Positions 7,145 to 16,384 of a DNA stretch of 24,047 nucleotides are shown one piece after another. The notes beneath the pieces were generated by a model that ran no database searches, was not told where the DNA came from, and was given only the letters and a program-made list of their open reading frames with translations. This DNA is from Pararhodospirillum photometricum DSM 122 (GTDB lineage Bacteria > Pseudomonadota > Alphaproteobacteria > Rhodospirillales > Rhodospirillaceae). The translations under genes were made by a program, and so were the position numbers. The number at the start of each line of letters is the position of its first letter. Positions within the stretch are counted from its first letter, which is position 1. The DNA is taken from contig NC_017059.1 of the NCBI RefSeq assembly GCF_000284415.1, forward strand, positions 1,594,759-1,618,805. Reading direction: 5' to 3'.

Positions 7145-9679
7145 GTGCGGCCCGCCCGGTTTTGCGCCCCCACGCCGCGCGGTCTGGCCCGCAGCCTGGG
7201 CTTGCCGGTGCCCGAAACCCCGGCCGAGCAAGCCCGCCTTCTGCCCTGGGCCGTGCAAACCCTCCTTGATGATTTGGCCCTGACCCCGGCCAAGCACCGC
7301 CCCGAGGTCCGGGCCCTGGCCCACCTGATGGCGCGGGGGGGCTGGCCTTGGGGGAGTGCGGTGCTGCAAGCCCTGGGCGACGGGCCGCCCCCGCCCCAGG
7401 CCGCCCAACTGCGGGCGCTGGCTGTCTGGACCGCCCTGCCCGAGGTGCCCGAGTTGGCCCCGGAGCCGCCACCCGGCACCACCCCCATCAGCCCGCGCGA
7501 GGCCCAGGCCCGCTTGGCCCAGGTCCTGGGACCGCAGGCAGAATCGCGACCGCAACAAGCCCAATACACGGGCGCGGTGTGTGCGGCGTTCGATCCCCGA
7601 CACCACCCCGACACCCCCCAGGTGGTGTTGGCCGAGGCGGGGACCGGCGTGGGCAAGACTCTGGGCTACATTGCCCCGGCCAGCCTGTGGGCCGAGCGCA
7701 ACGAGGCCACGGTGTGGATCAGCACCTACACCCGCAATCTCCAGCGCCAGCTCGACACCGAATTGGATCGCCTCTACCCCAATCCCGACGACAAGAACAC
7801 CCATGTGGTCGTGCGCAAGGGGCGAGAAAACTACCTCTGCCTGCTCAACTTCGAGGAAGCGGCGGCGCGGGTTGCCGCCGTGCCCAGCGAGGCCCCGGCC
7901 CTGGGCCTGATGGCGCGCTGGATTCTCGCCACGCGCGACGGCGACATGGTGGGCAGCGACTTCCCGGGCTGGCTGGCCGACCTGCTGGGACGCGAGGTCA
8001 CCTTGGGGCTGGCCGACCGACGCGGCGAATGCCTGTTTTCGGCCTGCGAGCACGTCCATCGTTGTTTTATCGAGCGCACCATTCGCCGGGCGCGACGGGC
8101 GCGGCTGGTGGTGGCCAACCACGCTTTGGTGATGGTGCAAGCGGCGCTGGGGGGGATCGACGACGACAGCCGGCCCGGTCGCTTTGTGTTCGACGAGGGC
8201 CATCACCTGTTCGATGCCGCCGACGCCGCCTTTGCCGCCCACCTGAGCGCCGTTGAAACCGCCGAGGCCCGGCGCTGGCTGCTGGGCGCCGAGGAGAGCG
8301 GCCGCTCGCGGGCCCGGGGCCTAGCCCGCCGCGCCGAGGGGCTGGTTGATCCCGAGGGCGACGCCGCCGCCCTCCTGAGCGACGCCCTGGAGGCGGCCCG
8401 CGCCCTGCCCGGCCCCGGCTGGGCGGCCCGGCTGGCCGGCGCCCAACCAAAGGGTGCGGTGGAACACTTCTTGATCGAGGTCCGCCGGCAGGTTCTGGCC
8501 CGCGCCCCAGGCGTCGAGGGCCCCCACAGCCTGGAGGCCGAAGCCCGCCCGGCCGAGCCCGAGCTTCTGGAAGCGGCGCGCGCCGTGGCCGCCGCCCTCA
8601 CCGACCTTGTCGAGCCCCTCAAGGCCTACGCCGGTGCCTTGGCGCGACGCCTGGACAGCGAGGCCGACACCTTGGAAACCTCGACCCGCACCCGCTTGGA
8701 CTCCATGGTCCGCTCGCTGGAGCGCCGGGCCATCGGCCCGCTCGCGGCGTGGAAGGCGATGGCCGATGGTTTGGCCAAAGACGTGCCGGCCGAGTTCGTG
8801 GAGTGGCTGACCCTAGATCGGGTAGACGGCCGCGAGATGGACGTAGGCTTGCATCGCCATTGGGTGGACCCGACCCAGCCCTTCGCCCAAACTCTGGGGC
8901 GCCGGGCCCAGGGCTTTTTGGTCACCTCGGCCACCCTGCGCGACGGCAATACCGACAGCGAAGCGGCCTGGATCGCCGCCGAGGCCCGGGTTGGCCTGCG
9001 GCACCTGCCCGGTTCCTGTGTGCGCGCCGCCGTGCCCTCCCCCTTCGATTACGTCAATGCGACCCGGGTGTTGGTGGTCACCGACGTCCCCCGCGAAGAT
9101 GCGGCGCAGGTGGCGGCGGCCTTTCGGGTTTTGTTTCTGGCGGCGGGGGGCGGGGCCCTGGGCTTGTTCACGGCGGTGGCCCGCCTGCGCGCCGTGCACG
9201 CCCGCATTGCGCCGCTCCTGGAGGAAGCCGGCCTGCCACTTTATGCCCAGCACGTCGATGCCATGGACATCGGCACCCTGATCGCCATTTTCCGCGACGA
9301 AGAAGACGCCTGCCTGCTGGGCACCGACGCGGTGCGCGACGGCGTGGACGTGCCGGGCCGCTCCTTGCGCCTGATCGTCTTCGACCGCGTGCCCTGGCCC
9401 CGCCCCGATCTGCTGCACAAGGCCCGGCGCGCAACCTGGGGCGGGTCGGCCTATGACGACCGCCTGACCCGGCTCCGCCTCAAGCAGGCCTTTGGACGAT
9501 TGGTACGCCGTGCCGACGATCGAGGAGTGTTCGTCATGCTCGACAACCGCATGCCCACCCGCCTGACCAGCGCCTTTCCCGCCGGCGTGACGGTGGAGCG
9601 CGTCGGCCTGGCCGAGGCGGTGGCCATTGTGCGGGCCCACTGCCTAACCCTGACGGCAAGAGCCCCCTCGTTGCCCTAG
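7145..9679 (+). CDS. dinG: DinG-family ATP-dependent DNA helicase, apparently 5'-truncated
   Basis: This is a superfamily 2, XPD/DinG-type 5'-to-3' helicase, 844 residues from a GTG at 7145. Seen in order: Walker A AEAGTGVGKT (163-172), motif Ia region ISTYTRNLQRQL, candidate 4Fe-4S cysteines (NYLC, GECLFSAC, HRC), VVANHALV, Walker B FDEGHH, LVTSATLRDG, GTDAVRDGVDVPG and motif VI QAFGRLVRRAD. The readable frame opens at 7139, after an in-frame TGA at 7136, and the first residues (VRPARFCAPTPRGLA) resemble an internal segment of alphaproteobacterial homologues, which from memory carry some 70-100 more N-terminal residues. An ATG with a purine-rich leader at 7135 is out of frame. Function is secure at family level; completeness is doubtful. 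Confidence 0.9.
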   Translation: MRPARFCAPTPRGLARSLGLPVPETPAEQARLLPWAVQTLLDDLALTPAKHRPEVRALAHLMARGGWPWGSAVLQALGDGPPPPQAAQLRALAVWTALPEVPELAPEPPPGTTPISPREAQARLAQVLGPQAESRPQQAQYTGAVCAAFDPRHHPDTPQVVLAEAGTGVGKTLGYIAPASLWAERNEATVWISTYTRNLQRQLDTELDRLYPNPDDKNTHVVVRKGRENYLCLLNFEEAAARVAAVPSEAPALGLMARWILATRDGDMVGSDFPGWLADLLGREVTLGLADRRGECLFSACEHVHRCFIERTIRRARRARLVVANHALVMVQAALGGIDDDSRPGRFVFDEGHHLFDAADAAFAAHLSAVETAEARRWLLGAEESGRSRARGLARRAEGLVDPEGDAAALLSDALEAARALPGPGWAARLAGAQPKGAVEHFLIEVRRQVLARAPGVEGPHSLEAEARPAEPELLEAARAVAAALTDLVEPLKAYAGALARRLDSEADTLETSTRTRLDSMVRSLERRAIGPLAAWKAMADGLAKDVPAEFVEWLTLDRVDGREMDVGLHRHWVDPTQPFAQTLGRRAQGFLVTSATLRDGNTDSEAAWIAAEARVGLRHLPGSCVRAAVPSPFDYVNATRVLVVTDVPREDAAQVAAAFRVLFLAAGGGALGLFTAVARLRAVHARIAPLLEEAGLPLYAQHVDAMDIGTLIAIFRDEEDACLLGTDAVRDGVDVPGRSLRLIVFDRVPWPRPDLLHKARRATWGGSAYDDRLTRLRLKQAFGRLVRRADDRGVFVMLDNRMPTRLTSAFPAGVTVERVGLAEAVAIVRAHCLTLTARAPSLP

Positions 9680-9727
9680 GGAGGGAAGGATCTAGCGAGA
9701 CCGTACCGCCCCAGTCTTCTCCCTTTG
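9680..9727 (+). repeat. Degenerate copy of the palindromic repeat
   Basis: The stretch after the dinG stop (GGGAAGGATCTAGCGAGACC, then GCCCCAGTCTTCTCCCTTT) keeps the general order of the standard element, including the T-rich right flank, but its arms no longer pair well. It looks like a decayed copy. Confidence 0.45.
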
Positions 9728-9836
9728 CTGGTACGCCCCCTGAACCAAACGTGGTATTCTGCAAGAGCTCACGCCCGATCAACAAAGGCGGAGTAGGAAC
9801 ACGCCCCGGGAGACGGGCAAGGGGAGACAAGCCATC

Positions 9837-11543
9837 ATGACGACATCGGGACGCTCCATCCGGGCAAAACTAGGTTTTGCCTTTCTGGTCGCTGCCCTGG
9901 CCGTGGTCTGCGTGGGAGGTGTGGGCCTGACTTATGCCCTCCTGGAACGCGAGACCGGCGAATACGCCATCCAGGCCCTGGCACCACAGGTGGACGCCAC
10001 CATGGAAGCCAAGCTGGCCGCCACCCACGCCCATTTGATCTTGGAAGAAATTCTCTCTGGGGATGGCGGCGAAGAGGCGGGGGAAGTCTGGGCGCTGCTC
10101 GACGAGGCCGCTTGGTATGTCGGCGCCCTCAAGAACGGCGGCCGCAACAACGAAGGCTCCTTCCTGCCCGTCACCGACCCCAAGATCCGCGCGGCCCTCG
10201 ACGACAGCGAGGCGGCGTTAAGCGCCTTCCGCCGGGCGGCCGAAGAGCGACATCGACTGTATGTCAGAGGATCAAGCGGCAACGTTGCCGCCGGCTCTAC
10301 CGAAGACCAGGCCTTCGATGCAGCGTTCGACCGCTTTATCGCCCGCATCGACACCGCCGAAGGCGAAATCCAGGCCGACATGCGCGAAACCAGCGATCAG
10401 TTGGTCAGCCTGGGCCAGCAGATGATCGCCGTTTTGAGCGTGGTGGGGCTGCTGGCCCTGGCCGGCGTCGTCCTGGCCAGCGGCTTTGTCAACCGGCTGG
10501 TCTCGCAACGCCTGCTGGGCTTGTCCCAGGTCATGGACCGGGTGGCCGGCGGCGATCACAGGGCCCCGGTGCCCGACAGCGACAGCGGCGACGAACTGGG
10601 CGTCATGGCTCGGGCGTTGGTCAACCTGCGCGACGGCATGGCCACCATGGACCGGCTCAAGAGCGAACAGCAAGCCCAGGCCGAGGCGGACCGCACCCGA
10701 CGCCAGCGCCTGGAACAGGCCATCACCAGCTTTGAGGGCACCATTCGCGGCGTGCTCGAAACCTTGCGCCACGTGGCCGACGCGGTAAGCGCCGGGGCCA
10801 CTGAGTTGGACCACGAAGCGAGCGGCCTCAACCGGGTGAGTGCCCAGGCTGGCGCCGCCACCGACGATGCCGCCCACAACGTTCAGTCGGTGGCCGCCGC
10901 CATTGAGGAACTGGCCGCCTCGGTGCGCGAGATCGCCCAACAGGCCGCCCGCTCGTCCGAAGCCGCCAGCGCCGCCGCCCGCGAGGCCGACCTCGCCAAC
11001 GGCAAAGTAGACAGCCTGCTGGGCACCGCCGAAGCGATCGGTCAAGTCATGGGGCTCATCACCGACATTGCCAGCCAAACCAATCTGCTGGCCCTCAACG
11101 CCACCATCGAGGCGGCGCGGGCCGGCGAGGCGGGCAAGGGCTTTGCCGTGGTGGCGGGCGAGGTCAAGACCCTGGCCAACCAGACCAGCAAGGCCACCGA
11201 ACAGATCAGCGGTCAGGTCGATGCCATCCAGAGAGCCTCGCGCGACGCGGTGGCGGCCATTGGCGCCATCAGCCGCCGGCTGGGAGAACTGGAGGGCGTG
11301 GCCTCGTCCATCGCCTCGGCGGTCGAGCAGCAAGGAGCCACCTCGGGGGCCATCGCCCACAGCGCCGAACAAGCCTCCAGCGCCACCGGACAGGTGGCCG
11401 ACGACATCAGCGCCGTGCGCCAGGGGGCCGACAGCCTTAACACCACCGTGCGCTCCCTCTCCGAGGCCGGGACCCGCCTCTCGCAGCAGATGCAGGCCCT
11501 GTCGCGGGCGGTCAACGACTTCTTGCAGAACGTGCGCCCCTGA
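9837..11543 (+). CDS. Methyl-accepting chemotaxis protein
   Basis: This is a transmembrane chemoreceptor that controls CheA through CheW. The product has 568 residues: TM1 about 12-34, a periplasmic helical domain about 35-194, TM2 about 195-216, HAMP about 217-270, and a cytoplasmic signalling domain with the conserved hairpin tip [20 protein letters not shown] then [16 protein letters not shown] (408-447). Glu/Gln/Ala-rich helices on both sides could hold methylation sites. No C-terminal CheR-binding pentapeptide is seen. AAGGGGAG about 10 bases before the ATG supports the start. An extended -10-like TGGTATTCT (9752-9760) lies upstream without a clear -35. No che genes are nearby; the ligand is unknown. 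Confidence 0.93.
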   Translation: MTTSGRSIRAKLGFAFLVAALAVVCVGGVGLTYALLERETGEYAIQALAPQVDATMEAKLAATHAHLILEEILSGDGGEEAGEVWALLDEAAWYVGALKNGGRNNEGSFLPVTDPKIRAALDDSEAALSAFRRAAEERHRLYVRGSSGNVAAGSTEDQAFDAAFDRFIARIDTAEGEIQADMRETSDQLVSLGQQMIAVLSVVGLLALAGVVLASGFVNRLVSQRLLGLSQVMDRVAGGDHRAPVPDSDSGDELGVMARALVNLRDGMATMDRLKSEQQAQAEADRTRRQRLEQAITSFEGTIRGVLETLRHVADAVSAGATELDHEASGLNRVSAQAGAATDDAAHNVQSVAAAIEELAASVREIAQQAARSSEAASAAAREADLANGKVDSLLGTAEAIGQVMGLITDIASQTNLLALNATIEAARAGEAGKGFAVVAGEVKTLANQTSKATEQISGQVDAIQRASRDAVAAIGAISRRLGELEGVASSIASAVEQQGATSGAIAHSAEQASSATGQVADDISAVRQGADSLNTTVRSLSEAGTRLSQQMQALSRAVNDFLQNVRP

Positions 11544-11552
11544 AGCGGAAAC

Positions 11553-11595
11553 GAGAGGTCTGGGGGGAGGCCCCGCCTTCCCAGCCTTTCTTTTC
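11553..11595 (+). repeat. Diverged palindromic repeat, terminator-like for the chemoreceptor
   Basis: The stem CTGGGGGGAGGC (11560-11571) pairs imperfectly with GCCTTCCCAG (11575-11584) and is followed by CCTTTCTTTT. It starts 10 bases after the chemoreceptor stop and has the right orientation for a terminator. Confidence 0.7.
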
Positions 11596-11719
11596 CCCTC
11601 CCCCACGCTGGCCCCGTGAAGCCCCTTGACGGCGGCGCCCTGGCCTTCCCACCATGATCGGCGCCGGTTCCCTAGGGGGGAGCCGGTTGCGTCGTTCTGA
11701 CCACTCCCGGAGAGGTGAC

Positions 11720-12124
11720 ATGCTTAATCCTCAGGCGGCCCTGATCTATGGCATGGTTCTGGTTTCCGCCGTCGATACCGAAATGTCCGACAGCGAGTTG
11801 CGCATGATCGGCGATTTGGTGCGAACCCTGCCCGTTTTCCGCGATTTCGACCTGGATGACCTGCCCGCCGTGGCCAGCGCCTGCGCCGGGCTCCTGGAAA
11901 AGGATGACGGGGCTGAGGAAGCCATGGCCCTCATCGACGCCAGCCTGCCGCCGCGCCTCAAAGCCACCGCCTACGCGCTGGCCTGCGACGTGGCCGCCGC
12001 CGATGGCGAGCTCAAGCAAGAGGAATTGCGGCTGCTGGAAATCATGCGCCACTCCCTCAAAATCGACCGCCTGACCGCCGCCGCCCTGGAACGCGGCACC
12101 AGCGCCCGCTTTGCCACGGTCTGA
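11720..12124 (+). CDS. TerB-like (tellurite-resistance TerB family) protein
   Basis: This is a small acidic all-helical protein of 134 residues resembling the TerB/DjlA-N family: VSAVDTEMSDSELRMIGDLV near the start and a second similar half ACDVAAADGELKQEELRLLEIM, the paired acidic-helix pattern associated with metal binding in TerB. No signal peptide or membrane segment is seen. The ATG at 11720 has GAGAGG just upstream; the frame further upstream lacks family character. It ends 7 bases before the GT4 glycosyltransferase start, so the two are probably co-transcribed. No other ter gene is nearby, and the biological role is unknown. Confidence 0.75.
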   Translation: MLNPQAALIYGMVLVSAVDTEMSDSELRMIGDLVRTLPVFRDFDLDDLPAVASACAGLLEKDDGAEEAMALIDASLPPRLKATAYALACDVAAADGELKQEELRLLEIMRHSLKIDRLTAAALERGTSARFATV

Positions 12125-12131
12125 GGTCCTC

Positions 12132-13295
12132 ATGGATCCCTCCAAGGCTCCCGAGCCCCCCCCGCGCCGGCGCCTGTTGTATCTGGTCACCGAGGACTGG
12201 GCCTTTTGGCTGCATCGCCGCGCCATGGCCCAGGCCGCCGTGGCCGCTGGCTGGGACGTGGCCGTGGCGTGTCGCGTGCAGCACCATCGCGCGGCGATCG
12301 AAGGCTTAGGCGTGCGGGTCATTGAGCTGCCGTGGAACCGCCAGGGCGTCAACCCCCTGACCGAACTCGCCTTGCTGGCCCGGGTGGTCCGGGTGCTGCG
12401 CCGCGAGCGGCCAGACCTGATCCACGCCGCCGCCCTGAAACCCGTGGTCCATGGCGCCCTGGCGGCCGACGTGGCCGCGCGGGTCCCGGTGGTCGGCTCG
12501 GTCGAAGGCCTGGGCTATGTTTTTATCAACAACACCCTGAAGGCCCGGCTGGTCCGGCCGGTGATCGAAACCGCGTTGCGGCTGTTCCTCAACCGTCCCC
12601 GGCGGCGGCTGGTGGTGCAAAACACCGACGATCAGGCCTTTTTTCGCGATCGGGGCTTGGTGCGTCCCGAGCGCATTGCCCTGATCCCGGGGGCCGGCGT
12701 CGATCTGACCACCTTCGCCCCCACCCCCCTGCCCGAGGGGCCCTGCGTCATCACCTATGTCGGGCGCATGCTGATCGACAAGGGCTTGGGGGAACTGATC
12801 CAGGCGGCCCGCCTGCTGCGCCAGCGGGGCGTGGCGCATCGCCTCCGGCTTGTTGGTGCCCCCGACCCCGGCAACCCGGCCAGCCTGGACGAAGCCACCT
12901 TGCAGGCGTGGCACGCCGAGGGGGTGGTTGAGTACCTCGGGCAACGCGACGATATCCCGGCCCTGTGGGCCACCTCGCACGTGGCCGTCCTGCCTAGCTA
13001 CCGCGAAGGCCTCCCCAAATCCCTGCTGGAAGCCGCCGCCTGCGCCCGGCCGGCCGTCACCACCGACGTGCCCGGCTGTCGCGACCTTGTGGTGGCCAAC
13101 GAAACCGGCCTGATCGTCCCCGCCCGCGATGCCGAGGCGCTGGCCGATGCCTTGGCGACGCTGGCCCAGGATCTCGAGCGTTGCCGGCGCCTTGGCCTCC
13201 AAGCGCGTGAGCGGGTGGCCCGCGCCTATTCCGACCAAGCGGTCGGCGACGCGGTGCTCGCGCTTTACGGCAGTCTGACCGAGGGCCCCGCATGA
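12132..13295 (+). CDS. GT4-family glycosyltransferase
   Basis: The GT-B fold protein has 387 residues. The N-terminal acceptor domain contains RPDLIHAAALKPVVHG and GSVEGLGYVF; the C-terminal nucleotide-sugar domain contains IPGAGVDLTTF, TYVGRMLIDKGLGELI (211-220 core) and the EX7E motif in REGLPKSLLE (291-300). These are features of retaining GT4 enzymes such as PglA/EpsD-like transferases of surface polysaccharide assembly. The ATG at 12132 is preferred to a TTG at 12111, which would overlap the terB-like gene. The downstream WbpL- and WbpM-like genes suggest it builds an O-antigen or similar glycan on undecaprenyl phosphate. The sugar cannot be told from sequence. Confidence 0.9.
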   Translation: MDPSKAPEPPPRRRLLYLVTEDWAFWLHRRAMAQAAVAAGWDVAVACRVQHHRAAIEGLGVRVIELPWNRQGVNPLTELALLARVVRVLRRERPDLIHAAALKPVVHGALAADVAARVPVVGSVEGLGYVFINNTLKARLVRPVIETALRLFLNRPRRRLVVQNTDDQAFFRDRGLVRPERIALIPGAGVDLTTFAPTPLPEGPCVITYVGRMLIDKGLGELIQAARLLRQRGVAHRLRLVGAPDPGNPASLDEATLQAWHAEGVVEYLGQRDDIPALWATSHVAVLPSYREGLPKSLLEAAACARPAVTTDVPGCRDLVVANETGLIVPARDAEALADALATLAQDLERCRRLGLQARERVARAYSDQAVGDAVLALYGSLTEGPA

Positions 13296-13330
13296 GAGAA
13301 GGCTGGGGAGGCGAGCCTCCCCAGACCCCT
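13295..13330 (-). repeat. Palindromic intergenic repeat, copy 5 (inverted)
   Basis: Arms lie at 13303-13312 and 13315-13324 with loop GA. It starts at the last base of the glycosyltransferase stop codon. The AGAAGG flank is on the left and ACCCCT on the right, so the T-rich side reads on the minus strand and it is not a classic terminator for the gene it follows. Confidence 0.87.
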
Positions 13331-13412
13331 CCTTTCCTGCGCGAAGGGTCTGCATGACTGCCGTCACACCGAGCAGGATTGCGGTTCGGGCTGGCCAAGA
13401 CTATACAAGCCC

Positions 13413-14417
13413 ATGCTCAACGACCTTCTGCCCGCCCTGCTTCCGGCCGCCGTGGCCGTTCCCCTGTCGGCCCTGGCCACGGGAAAGCTGGCTGCCGTGC
13501 TGCGGGCACGCCACATTCTCGATCTTCCCAACGCGCGGTCCAGCCACGTGGTCCCGACTCCCCGGGGCGGCGGCTTGGCCGTCATGGGCGTGGCGCTGCC
13601 GCTGGCCGGGCTGACCTGGGCGTTGACGGGAGCCCCGATCGGGGTCTTTGGCCTGGGCCTGCTGGCGGCGGGATTGGCTGCCCTGTCGTTTTGGGACGAT
13701 CTGCGGCCGTTGCCGGCGGGCAAGCGCCTGCTGGCCCATCTGCTCGCGGTGGCTCTGGGGATGCTTTGCCTGCCGGCCGGCGCTTTGACGCTGGGCGGGC
13801 TGGTGTCGCCCTGGCTTGGCGCGGTGGGGATCGGCTTGGGGTGGGTGTGGTTCCTCAACCTCTATAATTTCATGGACGGCATTGACGGGCTGGCCGGTGT
13901 TGAAACCGTTAGCCTGGGCCTGGGCCTCCTCGCCGTGGCCGCCGTGGCCGGAGACGTTGGGGGACCGGGCTTGGCCGTGGCCCCGATCCTGGCCGGCGCG
14001 GCGTTGGGCTTTTTGCGCTGGAACTGGCATCCGGCTCGCATTTTCCTGGGCGATGTCGGGTCCATCCCCCTTGGCTTCCTGCTCGGCGCCGCCCTGCTCG
14101 GGCTGGCCGCCCAGGGCCATGCGGCGGCGGCCGTGATCTTGCCGGGCGCCTACCTCGCCGATGCCACCTTGACCCTGCTCAACCGCGTGCGCCGGGGGCA
14201 TAAGCCCTGGGAAGCTCACCGCGAGCACTTTTACCAAAAGGCCGTCCAGGGCGGCTGGTCCCATGACCGGGTCGCGCGGGCCTACGCCCTGACCAATGGG
14301 GGGCTTTTCTTGCTGGCTCTGCTGTCGTTGGCGTCCCCGCTGCCCGCCCTTGCCGGGGCGGTGGCCCTGGTGACGGCCCTTCTTGTGACGTTGGCCCGGG
14401 TCGGGGCCAAGACCTGA
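13413..14417 (+). CDS. WbpL/WecA-like undecaprenyl-phosphate sugar-1-phosphate transferase
   Basis: This is an integral membrane enzyme of the MraY/WecA/WbpL family that starts a glycan by moving a HexNAc-1-phosphate onto undecaprenyl phosphate. It has 334 residues and about ten hydrophobic segments. Seen: LPNARSSHVVPTPRGGG near 38-54 (substrate loop), the DD of FWDDLRPLPAGKR (95-96), NLYNFMDGIDGLAG (149-162), FLGDVGSIPLGF (211-222) and the cytoplasmic HREHFYQKA (269-277). WbpL-type features and the adjacent WbpM-like gene favour a 4,6-dideoxy or FucNAc/QuiNAc sugar over GlcNAc, but this is inference. The ribosome site before the ATG is weak. The next gene begins 22 bases past its stop, indicating one operon. 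Confidence 0.9.
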   Translation: MLNDLLPALLPAAVAVPLSALATGKLAAVLRARHILDLPNARSSHVVPTPRGGGLAVMGVALPLAGLTWALTGAPIGVFGLGLLAAGLAALSFWDDLRPLPAGKRLLAHLLAVALGMLCLPAGALTLGGLVSPWLGAVGIGLGWVWFLNLYNFMDGIDGLAGVETVSLGLGLLAVAAVAGDVGGPGLAVAPILAGAALGFLRWNWHPARIFLGDVGSIPLGFLLGAALLGLAAQGHAAAAVILPGAYLADATLTLLNRVRRGHKPWEAHREHFYQKAVQGGWSHDRVARAYALTNGGLFLLALLSLASPLPALAGAVALVTALLVTLARVGAKT

Positions 14418-14438
14418 CGCCCTGCAAGGAACGCTGGC

Positions 14439-16343
14439 GTGAAACTCTCCTCGCTGATCACCCGCATGCCGGCCCGCGCCCGCATCGTTTTTGTCCACGA
14501 CGTGGTCATGGCCGCGTTGTCCTTTCCGCTGTCGCTGGCCTTGCGCCTGGGCGACGCCTTGCCGGGCTACGCCAGCCTGACCGACATCGCCACCGGGTCT
14601 TTGGTGTTTGCCCTGTGCGCGGCGGTCGCTTTTTATACACAAAAAATGTACGTCGGAATCTGGCGGTATGCCTCGCTCGACGACTTGGCGGCGATCTTGC
14701 GGGGCACGGCCCTGACCTTGATCTTGTTCCTGCCCGCGATCTTTTTGCTGGACCGGGTCGAGTATGTGCCGCGCTCGGTGCCAATCATCAACGCCTTGGT
14801 GCTGGTCATCTTGCTGGGGGGCCCGCGTTTTCTCTACCGCCTGCTCAAGGATCGTACCTTTGACGCCAAGCGGGTCCCAACCGGCACGGGCATTCCGGTG
14901 CTGCTGGTGGGCGCGGGCGATCCGTGCGAGATGTTCCTGCGGGCCGTCGAGCGCGAGACCGATCCCCCCTATGTGCCGGTGGGCATCGTGGGCGAGACCG
15001 ACGCCCGGGTGGGACGGCGCCTGCGCGGCCTGGAGGTTCTGGGCACCTTGGATGAGTTGGAGCGGGTGGTGGCGGCCCTCGAGGCCCAGGGTCGTCGCCC
15101 GCACAAGGTCATCCTGACCAAGGACACCTTCGACGGCGCCCGGGTGCGGGCCTTGCTTGATGCCGCCGATGCCCTTGGCCTCAGCCTCGCCCGCCTGCCC
15201 CGCCTGACCGAACTCAAGAGCGGCGAGGACCGCCTCGACGTGCGCCCGGTGGCCCTGGAAGACCTGCTGGGCCGGCCGCAAACCATCCTCGACCGCCAAC
15301 CGGTTTTAAGCTTGGTCAAGGGGCGGCGCGTGCTGGTGACGGGGGCCGGCGGCTCCATTGGCTCCGAGCTGGTGCGCCAGATCGCCGACCTGGAGCCGGC
15401 CCGCCTCGTCCTGGCCGACAGCAGCGAATACGCCCTCTATCGCATCGACATGGAACTGGCCGAGCGCGCGGCCCCCCTGGAGCGCCGCGCCGCCGTGGCC
15501 GACGTGCGCGACAGGGCACGCATCCATCGGCTGATGCACGAGGAGCGGCCCGATCTGGTCTTCCACGCCGCCGCCCTCAAGCACGTGCCCATGGTCGAGG
15601 CCAACCCGGTGGAGGGTCTGTGCACCAACGCGCTTGGCACCCGCATCGTTGCCGACGCCTGCCGGGCTCATGGCGTCGCGGTGATGGTGCTGATCTCCAC
15701 CGACAAGGCGGTCAACCCGACCAGCGTCATGGGGGCCTCAAAGCGCCTCGCCGAAAGCTGGTGCCAGTCCCTGGATCAGGCCGGCCGAGGCCAGCCCGGC
15801 GCCCCCCACTTTGTCACCGTGCGCTTTGGCAACGTTTTGGGCTCCACCGGCTCGGTCGTGCCCCTGTTCCAGCGTCAGTTGGCCAAGGGCGGGCCGCTGA
15901 CCGTGACCCACCCCGACATCACCCGCTATTTCATGACTATCCGCGAGGCGGTGGAACTGGTGTTGCAGGCTGCGGCCCTAGGGGGCGGCGACGAGAGTTA
16001 TCGCGGGTCCTTGTTTGTGCTCGACATGGGCGAGCCGGTGCGCATTGCCGACTTGGCGCGCCAGATGATCCGGTTGGCCGGCCTGCGGCCCGAGGTGGAC
16101 GTGGCCATCCACTTCACCGGGCTGCGTCCGGGCGAAAAGCTGTACGAGGAAATTTTCCACGGCCGCGAGCAGCCCCTGCCGACTCCGACCCCGGGGCTTC
16201 TGGTGGCGGCGCCCCGGGTGTTGGATCCCCGGGTGTTGGGGGAGGCCTTTGCCCGGCTGGCCGAGGCCTGTGCCGGGCAGGATACCGAGCAGGCGTTGGC
16301 GGCGGTCGCTTCCCTGGTGCCTGAGTTCACGCCGACGCCCTAA
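14439..16343 (+). CDS. WbpM/CapD-type UDP-GlcNAc 4,6-dehydratase, membrane-bound
   Basis: This is an extended-SDR enzyme that converts UDP-GlcNAc to its 4-keto-6-deoxy derivative, the precursor of QuiNAc, FucNAc or bacillosamine. It has 634 residues. Four hydrophobic segments (about 18-36, 48-66, 86-104 and 113-128) precede a first nucleotide-binding-like region (VLLVGAGDPCEMF, about 154-166) and the catalytic domain: NAD-binding TGAGGSIGSE (301-310), HAAALKHVPMVE, STDKAVNPTSVMGASK (420-435), VRFGNVLGSTGSV and GLRPGEKLYEE. The usual SDR tyrosine of YxxxK is methionine (M431, K435), which is typical of the WbpM/PglF/CapD subgroup, not damage. The start is GTG, with AAGGA about 10 bases upstream. 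It follows the WbpL-like gene in one operon. Confidence 0.93.
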   Translation: MKLSSLITRMPARARIVFVHDVVMAALSFPLSLALRLGDALPGYASLTDIATGSLVFALCAAVAFYTQKMYVGIWRYASLDDLAAILRGTALTLILFLPAIFLLDRVEYVPRSVPIINALVLVILLGGPRFLYRLLKDRTFDAKRVPTGTGIPVLLVGAGDPCEMFLRAVERETDPPYVPVGIVGETDARVGRRLRGLEVLGTLDELERVVAALEAQGRRPHKVILTKDTFDGARVRALLDAADALGLSLARLPRLTELKSGEDRLDVRPVALEDLLGRPQTILDRQPVLSLVKGRRVLVTGAGGSIGSELVRQIADLEPARLVLADSSEYALYRIDMELAERAAPLERRAAVADVRDRARIHRLMHEERPDLVFHAAALKHVPMVEANPVEGLCTNALGTRIVADACRAHGVAVMVLISTDKAVNPTSVMGASKRLAESWCQSLDQAGRGQPGAPHFVTVRFGNVLGSTGSVVPLFQRQLAKGGPLTVTHPDITRYFMTIREAVELVLQAAALGGGDESYRGSLFVLDMGEPVRIADLARQMIRLAGLRPEVDVAIHFTGLRPGEKLYEEIFHGREQPLPTPTPGLLVAAPRVLDPRVLGEAFARLAEACAGQDTEQALAAVASLVPEFTPTP

Positions 16344-16344
16344 A

Positions 16345-16384
16345 GAAAGAGACAGGCTGGGGAGGCGGGCCTCCCCAGACCCCT
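16345..16384 (-). repeat. Palindromic intergenic repeat, copy 6 (inverted)
   Basis: Arms lie at 16357-16366 and 16369-16378 with loop GG. The T-rich flank reads on the minus strand, so it is terminator-like for the aldehyde dehydrogenase. The end of the repeat touches that gene's stop codon (16384-16386). Confidence 0.88.

Noticed and set aside
7135..7270. ATG at 7135 with a purine-rich leader as the dinG start
   Set aside because: It is one frame off the helicase frame, and the leader is simply the right arm of the palindrome.
15700..15745. Loss of the SDR catalytic tyrosine in the dehydratase (Met431) as a sign of inactivation
   Set aside because: Methionine at this position is characteristic of the WbpM/PglF/CapD subgroup, and all other motifs are intact.
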